Below, in pieces: positions 16,107 to 23,868 of a stretch of 58,696 nt of DNA. Below the pieces are notes generated by a model. That model searched no databases. It saw only the letters and a program-made list of their open reading frames with translations, and was not told the DNA's origin. The DNA lies in the NCBI GenBank assembly GCA_027069135.1, contig JALXFE010000263.1:1-58696 (forward strand). The letters run 5' to 3'. This DNA is from Thermoanaerobaculia bacterium (GTDB lineage: Bacteria > Acidobacteriota > Thermoanaerobaculia > Multivoradales > JAHZIX01). Both the position numbers and the translations under genes were made by a program. The number at the start of each line of letters is the position of its first letter. Positions within the stretch are counted from its first letter, which is position 1.

Positions 16107-18232
16107 GCATGGGGAAGAATCGCCAGCTATGGCTTCTGGGGCTAGCTCTCGCCGTCGTCTCCTGGACCGCGGCTTGCCGCCCCAAGAATACCGACGTGGC
16201 TCGGCCGACGGTCATCGTCGTCTCCATCGACACCCTGCGGGCGGACCGCCTCCCGGCCTACGGCTATGAGGCCGGGGAGACTCCCCATCTCGACGCCTTC
16301 GCTGCCCGAGCCATCCTCTTTGAGAACGCCATCAGCCATTGCCCTCTGACCCTGCCGTCCCACAGCTCCATCTTCACCGGGCAGCTGCCCTTCGTCCACG
16401 GAGTCCGCGACAACCTGGGCTATCGGCTGGATCCGGCCGTGACCCCTACCTTGGCGGCCCTTCTGAAAGAGGAGGGGTACGCCACCGGCGCGGCGGTCTC
16501 GAGCTATGTCCTTCGGGCGGAGACCGGTCTAGCTGACGGTTTTGACATGTTTGAAGACGAGATCCGGCGTCGTGCCGATGTGACATTGGATCGTCTCGAG
16601 CGCCGGGGGGAGAAGACTCTGGCCGTCGCCGAGGCCTGGTTGGAGGCTCCGAAAGAAGCACCGTTGTTCTTCTTTCTGCACCTTTTCGAGCCTCATGACC
16701 CCTACGAGCCACCGGAGCCCTTCAGAAGCCGTCTCTCCGATCCCTACGATGGAGAAATCGCCACGGCGGATGCTCTTGTGGGTCGGTTCTTTGACTTTCT
16801 GCGCCGACGGGGCCTTTACGACGAGGCTTTGATCATCGTCCTCTCAGACCATGGGGAAGGCTTGGGAGATCACGGGGAGGCCAAGCACGGCCTCCTGCTC
16901 TACCGGGAGACCCTTCATGTCCCCCTTCTCGTCAAATTGCCCGGCGGGGAGCGGGGAGGCGAGCGGGTGACGGCCCCGGCGGCCCTGGTGGATGTCTTGC
17001 CGACCGTCGCCGAGGTCGTCGGCTTCGCGGTGCCGGAGAACCTTGCCGGTACCTCCCTCCTGAGCCTGGGGAAGGCCCCGGTGGCGGATCGGAAGATTTT
17101 CAGTGAGACCTATTACGGGCGTCTCCACTATGGTTGGAGCGAGCTTCATTCGCTGACCGACGACCGTTTCCACTTCATCGAGTCTCCGCATCCGGAGCTC
17201 TATGATTGGAGGAAGGATCCCTCGGAGCTGGAAAATATCCTGACCGACGAGCGGCGGACGTTTCGGGCCTTCGAAGAGGCCTTGGCCCGGCTTCCCCTGG
17301 GATTCGAGGAGCCCGCCGCCGTCGGCGCGGAGGAAGCCGCCAAGCTGACAGCTCTCGGGTATCTCTCAGCTCCGGCCCGCAGCGGCTCCGGCAAACGACC
17401 GGACCCGAAGGAGAACCTGGACGTCCTCGAGGATATTCAGCGCGCCGTAGATTTGCGCGCCGCCGGGCGCCTCGAGGAGACCGCTGAGGTTCTCAGAAAT
17501 TTGCAACGAGATCATCCGGAGGTGCAAGACACCTATCTCCTCTTGGCACCGGTCCTACGGGGACTGGGAGCCTACGAGGAGGCTCTGGCGGTGGGCTTCG
17601 AGGGACGAAGGGTCTTGCCCACGTTGGCCCCTCTCATTTCCTTGGAGCTCGCGAGAAGCCATCTAGCCCTCGGACAGCTCGATGAGGCCGCGGCGGAAGC
17701 GGCGGCCGGCACCGCGGCCAATCGTGCCCAGAGCCACGAGCTGTTGGCCCGGGTCGCCTTCGCTCGAGAAGACCTCGACGCTGCCCGCCAAGAGGTTGAA
17801 AAGGCTATCGAAGCGGATCCGCCACCTCGGCAGTCCGCCCTCCTTCTGGCCGCCGAGATCGAGATGCGGGAAGGCCGATTCGAGGTGGCCCTGGGTCATC
17901 TGGAGCGAGCCAGAGCCCAGGTGCTCGCCGGAGACGCTTCCCGGCCCGTGACCTTGGAGAGTCGCCGCGGGGATTGCCTCGCCCGTTTGGAGCGTTACCC
18001 CGAAGCCGAAGCCGCTTTCCGAGCCGAGCTCGCTGCCTTCCCGAGGCACCGCAAGGCCTACGCCCAACTCGCCTTTCTCCTGGCCGCCCAGCGCCGCTTC
18101 GAAGAGATCGAGCCCCTGCTCGAAGAGCTGGTCCGCGCCGCTCCGGACCCCAAGAGCTATGCTCTGGCGGCTGACACTCTGGAGCGGCTGGGGAATGCGG
18201 AAGCGGCCCAGGCGTGGCGCAGGAGGGGGTAG
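16103..18232 (+). CDS. Second sulfatase-like lipoprotein with TPR tail
   Basis: 709 residues; the start is the ATG overlapping the previous stop (ATGA at 16103-16106). Lipobox SWTAAC, C25. It has the same architecture as the gene before it, with many near-identical blocks (SIDTLRADRLPAYGYE, DHGEGLGDHGEAKHGLLLYR), so the two arose by tandem duplication. The nucleophile segment is CPLTLPSHSSIFTG, again with Thr (T83) where a sulfatase would have Cys or Ser. A cysteine sits three residues earlier (C80), but it is out of register for formylglycine. The C-terminal TPR region begins near residue 455. It is the last gene of the operon. The pair may act on two related substrates or form a heteromer. 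Protein-level identity of the pair is clear; the reaction is not. Confidence 0.88.
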   Translation: MSMGKNRQLWLLGLALAVVSWTAACRPKNTDVARPTVIVVSIDTLRADRLPAYGYEAGETPHLDAFAARAILFENAISHCPLTLPSHSSIFTGQLPFVHGVRDNLGYRLDPAVTPTLAALLKEEGYATGAAVSSYVLRAETGLADGFDMFEDEIRRRADVTLDRLERRGEKTLAVAEAWLEAPKEAPLFFFLHLFEPHDPYEPPEPFRSRLSDPYDGEIATADALVGRFFDFLRRRGLYDEALIIVLSDHGEGLGDHGEAKHGLLLYRETLHVPLLVKLPGGERGGERVTAPAALVDVLPTVAEVVGFAVPENLAGTSLLSLGKAPVADRKIFSETYYGRLHYGWSELHSLTDDRFHFIESPHPELYDWRKDPSELENILTDERRTFRAFEEALARLPLGFEEPAAVGAEEAAKLTALGYLSAPARSGSGKRPDPKENLDVLEDIQRAVDLRAAGRLEETAEVLRNLQRDHPEVQDTYLLLAPVLRGLGAYEEALAVGFEGRRVLPTLAPLISLELARSHLALGQLDEAAAEAAAGTAANRAQSHELLARVAFAREDLDAARQEVEKAIEADPPPRQSALLLAAEIEMREGRFEVALGHLERARAQVLAGDASRPVTLESRRGDCLARLERYPEAEAAFRAELAAFPRHRKAYAQLAFLLAAQRRFEEIEPLLEELVRAAPDPKSYALAADTLERLGNAEAAQAWRRRG

Positions 18233-18235
18233 GCA

Positions 18236-18270
18236 CCCGGGAATGAATTCCCGGGCCGCTAAGGGCGGCC
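18236..18270. terminator. Two hairpins between convergent operons
   Basis: CCCGGGAAT (18236-18244) pairs with ATTCCCGGG (18247-18255), an almost perfect 20-base palindrome. It is followed by GGCCGC (18254-18259) pairing with GCGGCC (18265-18270). There is no T-run on either strand, so the structure may stall or protect both converging transcripts rather than be a classical terminator. Confidence 0.45.
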
Positions 18271-18293
18271 GTAGGGAGACCGGTGGCTCGGGG

Positions 18294-20210
18294 TCATGGG
18301 CGGAACGGGTTCGCGGCGGGCTGGCCCTTCTTGTAGCGTTCCAGGTTGCCGCGGAGCTTGGCGAGGAGGGCAGGTTGCCGGAGGGGCTCTGCAGCTTCGA
18401 GCACCTGCTGCTGCCAGCGGGCGGCTTCGGGGTAGCGGCCGTTGGCGGCCAGGGCCATGGCGAGGGTTTCAGCGCTCTCGAGGCTGCTGCTCGATCGATG
18501 CGTGCGCTCGGCGATTTCCAACGCCCGCCGGGGCTCCCGGATCGAGGCGTCCGGTGCGGTGGCGAGAAGGAGTGCCAGGGCCAGTTGGAGCTCCGGGTTG
18601 GAGGGGAACTTGCCAAGACCTTCTTCGAGGCGTTCCAGGCCGTCGGCGTAGCCCCCGTGAAGGACCAGGGCGGTAGCTTCCGCCAGGCGGGTGGTGGGGT
18701 CTCCACCCCCGGCGTCGATCATCGCTCGGTAGGCGTCGGCGGCGGCTAGGTATCGGCCGGCCCGCGCGAGGCTTTCCGCCCGGTGCCGGTCCAGGGTTTG
18801 AAGGCTCTTGCGTGCAGAATTCCGGATCCGAACCGGTGGCTCTAGCCGAAGAACTTCCTGGAATTGGTTTCGAGCCGAGTCCCATCGCTCGATCCGGGCG
18901 AGGAGAATACCCAATTGGAGGTGAGCCTGGGGAAAATTCGGTGCGGCTTGCGTGAGCTCGCCGAGCTCTGCCAAGGCCCGTTCCTCGTTCCCAATTCTCG
19001 CGAAGAGGACGCCTCGCCAGGTGCGGGCCTGAAGATGGGCAGGGTCTGCCGCCAGAACACGGTCGTACTGTGCCAACGCCGCCTCGAAGTTCCGTCGTTC
19101 TTCGAAGACCGAGGCCAGCGTAAGGTGGGCATCCTGGAGAGAAGGTTCCAATTCGAGGGCCTTCCTCAACTCGACCTCCGCCTCGTCGAGCCGGCCGGTT
19201 TGCAGGAGAAGTTGCCCGAGGTTGTATCGGTGGGTTGCGTTCTCCGGCTCGACGGCGGCGGCCCGACGGTATTGTTCGATAGCTCCGGCCGAATCCCCCT
19301 GGTTGGCCAGGATTCCTCCGAGGCCCTGGTGCGCAGCGGCGTCCTCCGGGGCCAGGGATAGCGCGTGCTGGAAGGCCTGGGCTGCCCCCTCCAGATCACC
19401 GGCCAGTTGGGCGACCCCACCCCACCGTATGGCGGCGGCGACGCCCCGGGCCTTGCGAGCTAGCTCTTCCTGCAACCGATCCCGAAAGGCCACCTCGGTG
19501 GGCCCCTGTTGAGCGAGGGCCCGGCGAGCCTCCTCGAGCTGGCCAGCCCGGCGAAGGGCCTGACTCAGCCGATAGTAGATGCGAGTGGCCTCCGGCTGCA
19601 GGGCCAGCGCCCGGCGGAACTGGTCGGCGGCTTCCCTAAAGGCTCGCTGGTCCGCGGCAGCCCGGCCCAGGCCGTCGGCCGCCGCTGCCGAGGTAGGGGC
19701 TTTCTCGGCGACTTTTCGAAATTCGGCCGCAGCCTCCTCGGGTCTTTGTAGCCTCAAGAGCGTGCGTCCCAAGTAGAGCCGTGGAGCGAGGCTCTCGGAT
19801 TCTAAATCCAGCGCCTTGCGGAATTGGGCCTCCGCCGCTTCGAGGCGGCCCTCCGTATCGAGTTGGATTCTGCCGGCGGCGTAGGCCCAAAAGGGCTCTT
19901 CCGGCTGTAGCTGCTGGGCGTTGGCGTAGCAGGCGGCGGCCGCCGGGGTGAGGCCGTAGGCATGGTAGATGAGGCCCAGGTCACCGAAGGCCCAGGCCAG
20001 GCCTTTGCGTTCGGTCTCGGGATTGGCCAGAGCCTCTTCGAGGGTTCGCCGGGAGCCCTGAATCTGCTCCTGAACGACGGTCTCCATCGCTGCTGTAGAG
20101 GGATGTGGAATCGTCTCGGTGGAGGGCCCGGCGGCCCCCTTCGGATCCCCACATCCACCGAGGGATGCAACCGTCGACAGCAGGACGAGGAGGGCCCCGA
20201 AAGCTCTCAT
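18294..20210 (-). CDS. TPR-repeat lipoprotein, partner of the second CRTAC1 protein
   Basis: 638 residues. The ATG overlaps the stop of the CRTAC1 gene upstream (ATGA at 20207-20210 on the minus strand). Lipobox SLGGC with C20 as anchor. The FGDLGLIYHAYGLTPAAAACY block is the family signature shared with 12277-13920 and with the fused protein. The body is about a dozen TPR units of the A/G/Y/A pattern. The C-terminus carries the LLATAP, ETLAMALAANGRYPEA and LERYKKGQP elements shared by the three partners. It is the second and last gene of a leftward two-gene operon that converges on the sulfatase-like operon. Probable extracytoplasmic scaffold; the ligand is unknown. Confidence 0.9.
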   Translation of the reverse strand: MRAFGALLVLLSTVASLGGCGDPKGAAGPSTETIPHPSTAAMETVVQEQIQGSRRTLEEALANPETERKGLAWAFGDLGLIYHAYGLTPAAAACYANAQQLQPEEPFWAYAAGRIQLDTEGRLEAAEAQFRKALDLESESLAPRLYLGRTLLRLQRPEEAAAEFRKVAEKAPTSAAAADGLGRAAADQRAFREAADQFRRALALQPEATRIYYRLSQALRRAGQLEEARRALAQQGPTEVAFRDRLQEELARKARGVAAAIRWGGVAQLAGDLEGAAQAFQHALSLAPEDAAAHQGLGGILANQGDSAGAIEQYRRAAAVEPENATHRYNLGQLLLQTGRLDEAEVELRKALELEPSLQDAHLTLASVFEERRNFEAALAQYDRVLAADPAHLQARTWRGVLFARIGNEERALAELGELTQAAPNFPQAHLQLGILLARIERWDSARNQFQEVLRLEPPVRIRNSARKSLQTLDRHRAESLARAGRYLAAADAYRAMIDAGGGDPTTRLAEATALVLHGGYADGLERLEEGLGKFPSNPELQLALALLLATAPDASIREPRRALEIAERTHRSSSSLESAETLAMALAANGRYPEAARWQQQVLEAAEPLRQPALLAKLRGNLERYKKGQPAANPFRP

Positions 20211-21958
20211 GGTGAGGCGGGCTCTCCGGTCCCCTGAGTGAGGGTGTGGTAACGACCGGTTTGAGGCGCCGAGAAAAGCTCCCGTGGGCCACCGGGCCAG
20301 TGGACCTCGACCCCGCTGACCTCAGCCCCGTCGCCCAGGCCGACGAGAACTCGGGGGTCGTTGGCCGCCGCGTAGCTGGCCGTGGTGCGCACCCGCCGCC
20401 AAAGGGTGGGCGCTCCCCGGCGATGTACCCCGACCCAGGCTCCGAGGGCGTCCTGGGGTGGATCACCCTGGACCAGGCGAAGGCCGAGCCAGGGGTTATC
20501 CTGGCCCACCTGGTTGAGAAGGAGGCGGGCCGGCCCGGAGTTGTTAACGATGAGGACATCCGTATCGCCGTCGTTGTCGAGGTCGCCAAAAGCGGCGGCT
20601 CGACTGACCTCGACAAGCTCGAAGGCGTCCCCGGCGGCTTCGGTTCGGTCCTCCCAACCTTCTCCCGGGATCCGCCGGAAGAGTTGGTTGCGTTCCCGCA
20701 GGGGATAGGGCTCACCGGCCTGGCGTTGCTCCTCGATGACCCGGACGGCACCGTTGGCCACCAGGAGGTCCAACCAGCCGTCGTTGTCGTAGTCGAACCA
20801 GCCCGTTCCGAAGCCGGTCTTTGTCCAGCTGGAGCGGCCGGGGCCTGCCTCTCGGGTCGCATCCTCGAAATTGCCGCTGCCGTCGTTGACGTAGAGGGTG
20901 TTGGTCTCCTGGGCGAGATGGGTCATGAAGAGATCTTCGTCGCCGTCCCGGTCGAAATCTGCAGCATCGATTCCCATACTCGCTTCCGGCCGGCCTTCAG
21001 CGTTTAAGGCGCAGCCGGCTAGGAGGGCTTCGTCCGAGAAGCGGCCGCCGTGGTTGCTCCACAGCTGGTTGGCGCTGCCGTCGTTGGCGACGTAGAGATC
21101 GAGGGCGCCGTCACCGTCGAAATCGCCGGGGACGACACCCAGGGCGGCGCCGAAGGCCGCGTGGATACCGCTCTTGAGGGTGATGTCCTCGAAGGTTCCG
21201 TCGCCTCGGTTGCGCAGCAGACGGTCCGGCTGAGGGGCGAAGGACAGAGGGCCGCAGTAGTCCTTGGCTCCGGTAGCGGAGCGACAGAGCTTATGCGTTC
21301 CGATGGAAAAGTCGACGTAGTTGGCGATGTAGAGATCGAGCCATCCGTCCCCGTCAACATCGAGGAAGACGGCCGCGGTGCTCCACCGGGGATCGTCCGT
21401 GTGGGAGCTCTCAGTGACGTCCTCGAAGGTTCCGTCTCCCCGGTTGCGCAAGAGCCGGTTGGGGCCGTAGTTGGCGATGTAGAGGTCCACCCATCCGTCC
21501 CGGTCAAAGTCCCCCGTCGCCACCGCCATGCCGTAGTCGTTGAGAGCCAGACCACTGGCGGCGGTGACGTCGACAAAGCGAAGTCGGCTCGGGCCCTCGG
21601 CGGTCGTGGGGTCGAGGTCGTTGCGAAACAGGCGGTGGGTGGGCGCCGGGCCCTTCGGCGGAGGAAATCTCGCCTGCTCCGGATCCCGGTCCGGGGGGAG
21701 CATTTTTCCTTGGAGAAGGAAGGCGTCCAGGTCACCGTCCCGGTCAAAGTCCAGGAGGGCAACCCCCGGCCCGGTGATCTCCGGGAAATAGAATTGCCCC
21801 GACATTCCGTTGAAATGTACAAAGTCGAGACCCGTTACGGCGCTCGCTTCGAGGAATGGGGGTCTCTCCGGGGCCGGAGTCCCGGGAGGCTCCCCGCAGG
21901 CCGTCACCAGAAGGCCTGCGATTCCGAGGATCTTCTTTCTTGTGAAGCGTTTATGCAA
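20207..21958 (-). CDS. CRTAC1-type lipoprotein (FG-GAP repeats plus ASPIC/UnbV domain)
   Basis: 583 residues from a TTG at 21958, chosen because AGGGAA lies about nine bases upstream and the frame then opens directly with a basic, hydrophobic lipoprotein signal (KRFTRKKILGIAGLLVTAC). An ATG at 22105 would run into the start of the divergent gene and adds 49 residues without family character. FG-GAP blades carry calcium-loop motifs (DFDRDGDLD, DVDGDGWLD, DFDRDGDED). The ASPIC/UnbV domain near the C-terminus contains LWRRVRTTASYAAANDPR and VHWPGGP. The same two-gene unit as 10457-13920, here without sulfatase-like genes. The spacer to the divergent VWA gene is 131 bases and must hold both promoters. 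Confidence 0.9.
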   Translation of the reverse strand: MHKRFTRKKILGIAGLLVTACGEPPGTPAPERPPFLEASAVTGLDFVHFNGMSGQFYFPEITGPGVALLDFDRDGDLDAFLLQGKMLPPDRDPEQARFPPPKGPAPTHRLFRNDLDPTTAEGPSRLRFVDVTAASGLALNDYGMAVATGDFDRDGWVDLYIANYGPNRLLRNRGDGTFEDVTESSHTDDPRWSTAAVFLDVDGDGWLDLYIANYVDFSIGTHKLCRSATGAKDYCGPLSFAPQPDRLLRNRGDGTFEDITLKSGIHAAFGAALGVVPGDFDGDGALDLYVANDGSANQLWSNHGGRFSDEALLAGCALNAEGRPEASMGIDAADFDRDGDEDLFMTHLAQETNTLYVNDGSGNFEDATREAGPGRSSWTKTGFGTGWFDYDNDGWLDLLVANGAVRVIEEQRQAGEPYPLRERNQLFRRIPGEGWEDRTEAAGDAFELVEVSRAAAFGDLDNDGDTDVLIVNNSGPARLLLNQVGQDNPWLGLRLVQGDPPQDALGAWVGVHRRGAPTLWRRVRTTASYAAANDPRVLVGLGDGAEVSGVEVHWPGGPRELFSAPQTGRYHTLTQGTGEPASP

Positions 21959-22089
21959 AGTCGGGTGTTCCCTGAGAAGTGTCTCTTTCTTGAGGCCGGA
22001 TGATGTTAGCAAAGCTTCCGAGCGGGTATGATCGATCCTCGAGAATCCAGCCCAGTTTCCGGTTGCCTTGCGGGAGGTGAAAGACTGAA

Positions 22090-23868
22090 ATGATCCAGAA
22101 ACCATGTCTTGAGAATCTGCGGCGGGCCGGGGAGTCCTGGGTCTCGATCGGCCTCTTCTTGCTCCTTCTACCCTCAGTGGAGCTCGGTGCCGGTCCCCTT
22201 CCGGCCGACGACGACAGCCTTTTCTTCGAGACGGTCGAAGTGAACGTCGTCAACGTCGAGGTCTTCGTCACCGACAAGAAGGGAAATCCCGTCACCGATC
22301 TCCGACAGGAGGACTTCGAAGTTCGTGCCGACGGCGAGGTCGTAGACATCACCAATTTCTTCACCTCCGTCGCGGATTCCTCCGTCGAGGCGTCGGAAGT
22401 GACGACCGCTCCTCCGGGGGCCATCCTTGGAGCTCTTCCCGAGTCGGAAGAAAAGCGCCTGAGCTTGATTCTCTATATCGACAATCTGAGCATTCGACCC
22501 TCGAATCGTAACGCCGTTTTCGATGCCCTGCGGACCTTCGTCAATCGAGACCTTCACCAGGGGGACCGGGTCATGGTCATGACTTTCGATGGCGAGTTGA
22601 AGGTTCGTCACGAGTTTGTGACCTTGCCCCAGACCCTGATGCCATCTCTCGACGAGATGGAAGCAGATGCCGGGCGCGGGGGCGAGATGGATGCCGACCT
22701 TCAGCTCGTCCTGGACCTGCTGGCGGAAATGCAGTTGGAGGGCTCCGGCCCCTTGGGCAGTGTGATAGATCCCGAGACCCAGGCCCTCGAGGCCCTGGAG
22801 GTAGTCCGGGCCTATGCTCAGAAGGCCAGTCAGCGGGCACGTGTTTCCCTTCGAGGCCTGGGGCAGATCATCGACCAACTCGCTGGGTTGGAGGGCCGAA
22901 AGGCGGTTCTCTACGTTAGCGACGGCCTTCCCCTGCGGCCGGCGGATGCCTTGATGCGGGCCTGGCAGAGCCGTTTCGGGGAAGCCTCCGCAGAGCTCGG
23001 CAGAGGTTCGGTTCAAGCCGAGGTGCAGGACTACGACCTGACCCCCGACTTCCAGAGGCTGGGCCGCCGAGCCAACGCGCAGGGAGTGGTCCTCCACGCG
23101 CTGGATGCCAGCCGATACAAGGGAACCGGGTCCGTGGCGGCGGATACGCTCTCTTCCCGGGCCCAAGGTCTGTGGTCCTCAGAATTTGACACCTTGCAGA
23201 CCGCTAGCCTGCAGGAATCCCTTCGGATTCTGGCGGAATCCACCGGTGGTCGGGCCCTGCTACGGATCTCGGATATCGGGGAGGCCTTGGAGGGGCTCGC
23301 TCGGGATCTGGACAGCTACTATTCCTTGGGCTTTGCTCCGGATCCCGAGAAGAAAGGGTTTCAGCGGCTCAAGGTCAAGGTTCGACGCAAGGGGTTGAGA
23401 GTTCGCCATCGAGGCGGGTATGAGGTCAAGACCACAGAGCAGAAGGTCGCTGCACAAGCTCTGGCGGCGGCATTTTTCAAGCAGGGAGACAATCCCCTCG
23501 GGGTGGTGCTTCAAGCCGGTGGGGATCGGCGCATCAAGAACGGGAACTTTGAAGTGCCGGTGGAAGTCAAAGTACCTCTAGGGCAGCTGGTGCTGGTACC
23601 GCGGCCGGAGGTTCACGAAGGAAAGGTCTCTCTCTTCATGGTGGCAAAAGACAGCTCGGGGAGGGTTTCTCCCGTTCGCAAGGTCTCGTTTCCCGTGCGA
23701 GTGCCCAACTCAGATCTGTTTACGGCTCTGGGGCAACACATCAGCTATACCTTCAAGATGGAGCTGCGCGGTGGGCAACAGACCGTCGCCGTCGGCGTAC
23801 GAGACGAAGTCGCTGCCGTGACGGCATTGGCGACCCTGGACTTGGTGGTCCCCGGCGACGAGATTTAA
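22090..23868 (+). CDS. Exported VWA protein, VWFA-related acidobacterial type
   Basis: 592 residues, with a strong ribosome site (GGGAGGTGA) nine to ten bases before the ATG. A signal peptide ends near residue 35. It is followed by FFETVEVNVVNVEVFVTDKK, almost the same block as in the protein at 2051-3901. The VWA core begins LSLILYIDNLSI, so the MIDAS motif is degenerate (DNLSI). YVSDGLPLRP and YYSLGFAPDP are further family landmarks, and the C-terminal 150 residues are beta-rich. It is the first gene of a tightly packed three-gene operon (TAATG overlap with the next). Function is unknown; the operon suggests a complex with a TPR protein and a second VWA protein outside the cytoplasm. Confidence 0.9.
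   Translation: MIQKPCLENLRRAGESWVSIGLFLLLLPSVELGAGPLPADDDSLFFETVEVNVVNVEVFVTDKKGNPVTDLRQEDFEVRADGEVVDITNFFTSVADSSVEASEVTTAPPGAILGALPESEEKRLSLILYIDNLSIRPSNRNAVFDALRTFVNRDLHQGDRVMVMTFDGELKVRHEFVTLPQTLMPSLDEMEADAGRGGEMDADLQLVLDLLAEMQLEGSGPLGSVIDPETQALEALEVVRAYAQKASQRARVSLRGLGQIIDQLAGLEGRKAVLYVSDGLPLRPADALMRAWQSRFGEASAELGRGSVQAEVQDYDLTPDFQRLGRRANAQGVVLHALDASRYKGTGSVAADTLSSRAQGLWSSEFDTLQTASLQESLRILAESTGGRALLRISDIGEALEGLARDLDSYYSLGFAPDPEKKGFQRLKVKVRRKGLRVRHRGGYEVKTTEQKVAAQALAAAFFKQGDNPLGVVLQAGGDRRIKNGNFEVPVEVKVPLGQLVLVPRPEVHEGKVSLFMVAKDSSGRVSPVRKVSFPVRVPNSDLFTALGQHISYTFKMELRGGQQTVAVGVRDEVAAVTALATLDLVVPGDEI

Noticed and set aside
13917-18232. Classical formylglycine sulfatases
   Set aside because: The required Cys or Ser of CxPSR is Thr in both proteins, and no formylglycine-generating enzyme is in the window.
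21959-22105. ATG at 22105 as start of the second CRTAC1 gene
   Set aside because: It would overlap the start of the divergent VWA gene and add residues with no family similarity; TTG at 21958 has a ribosome site and leads straight into the lipoprotein signal.
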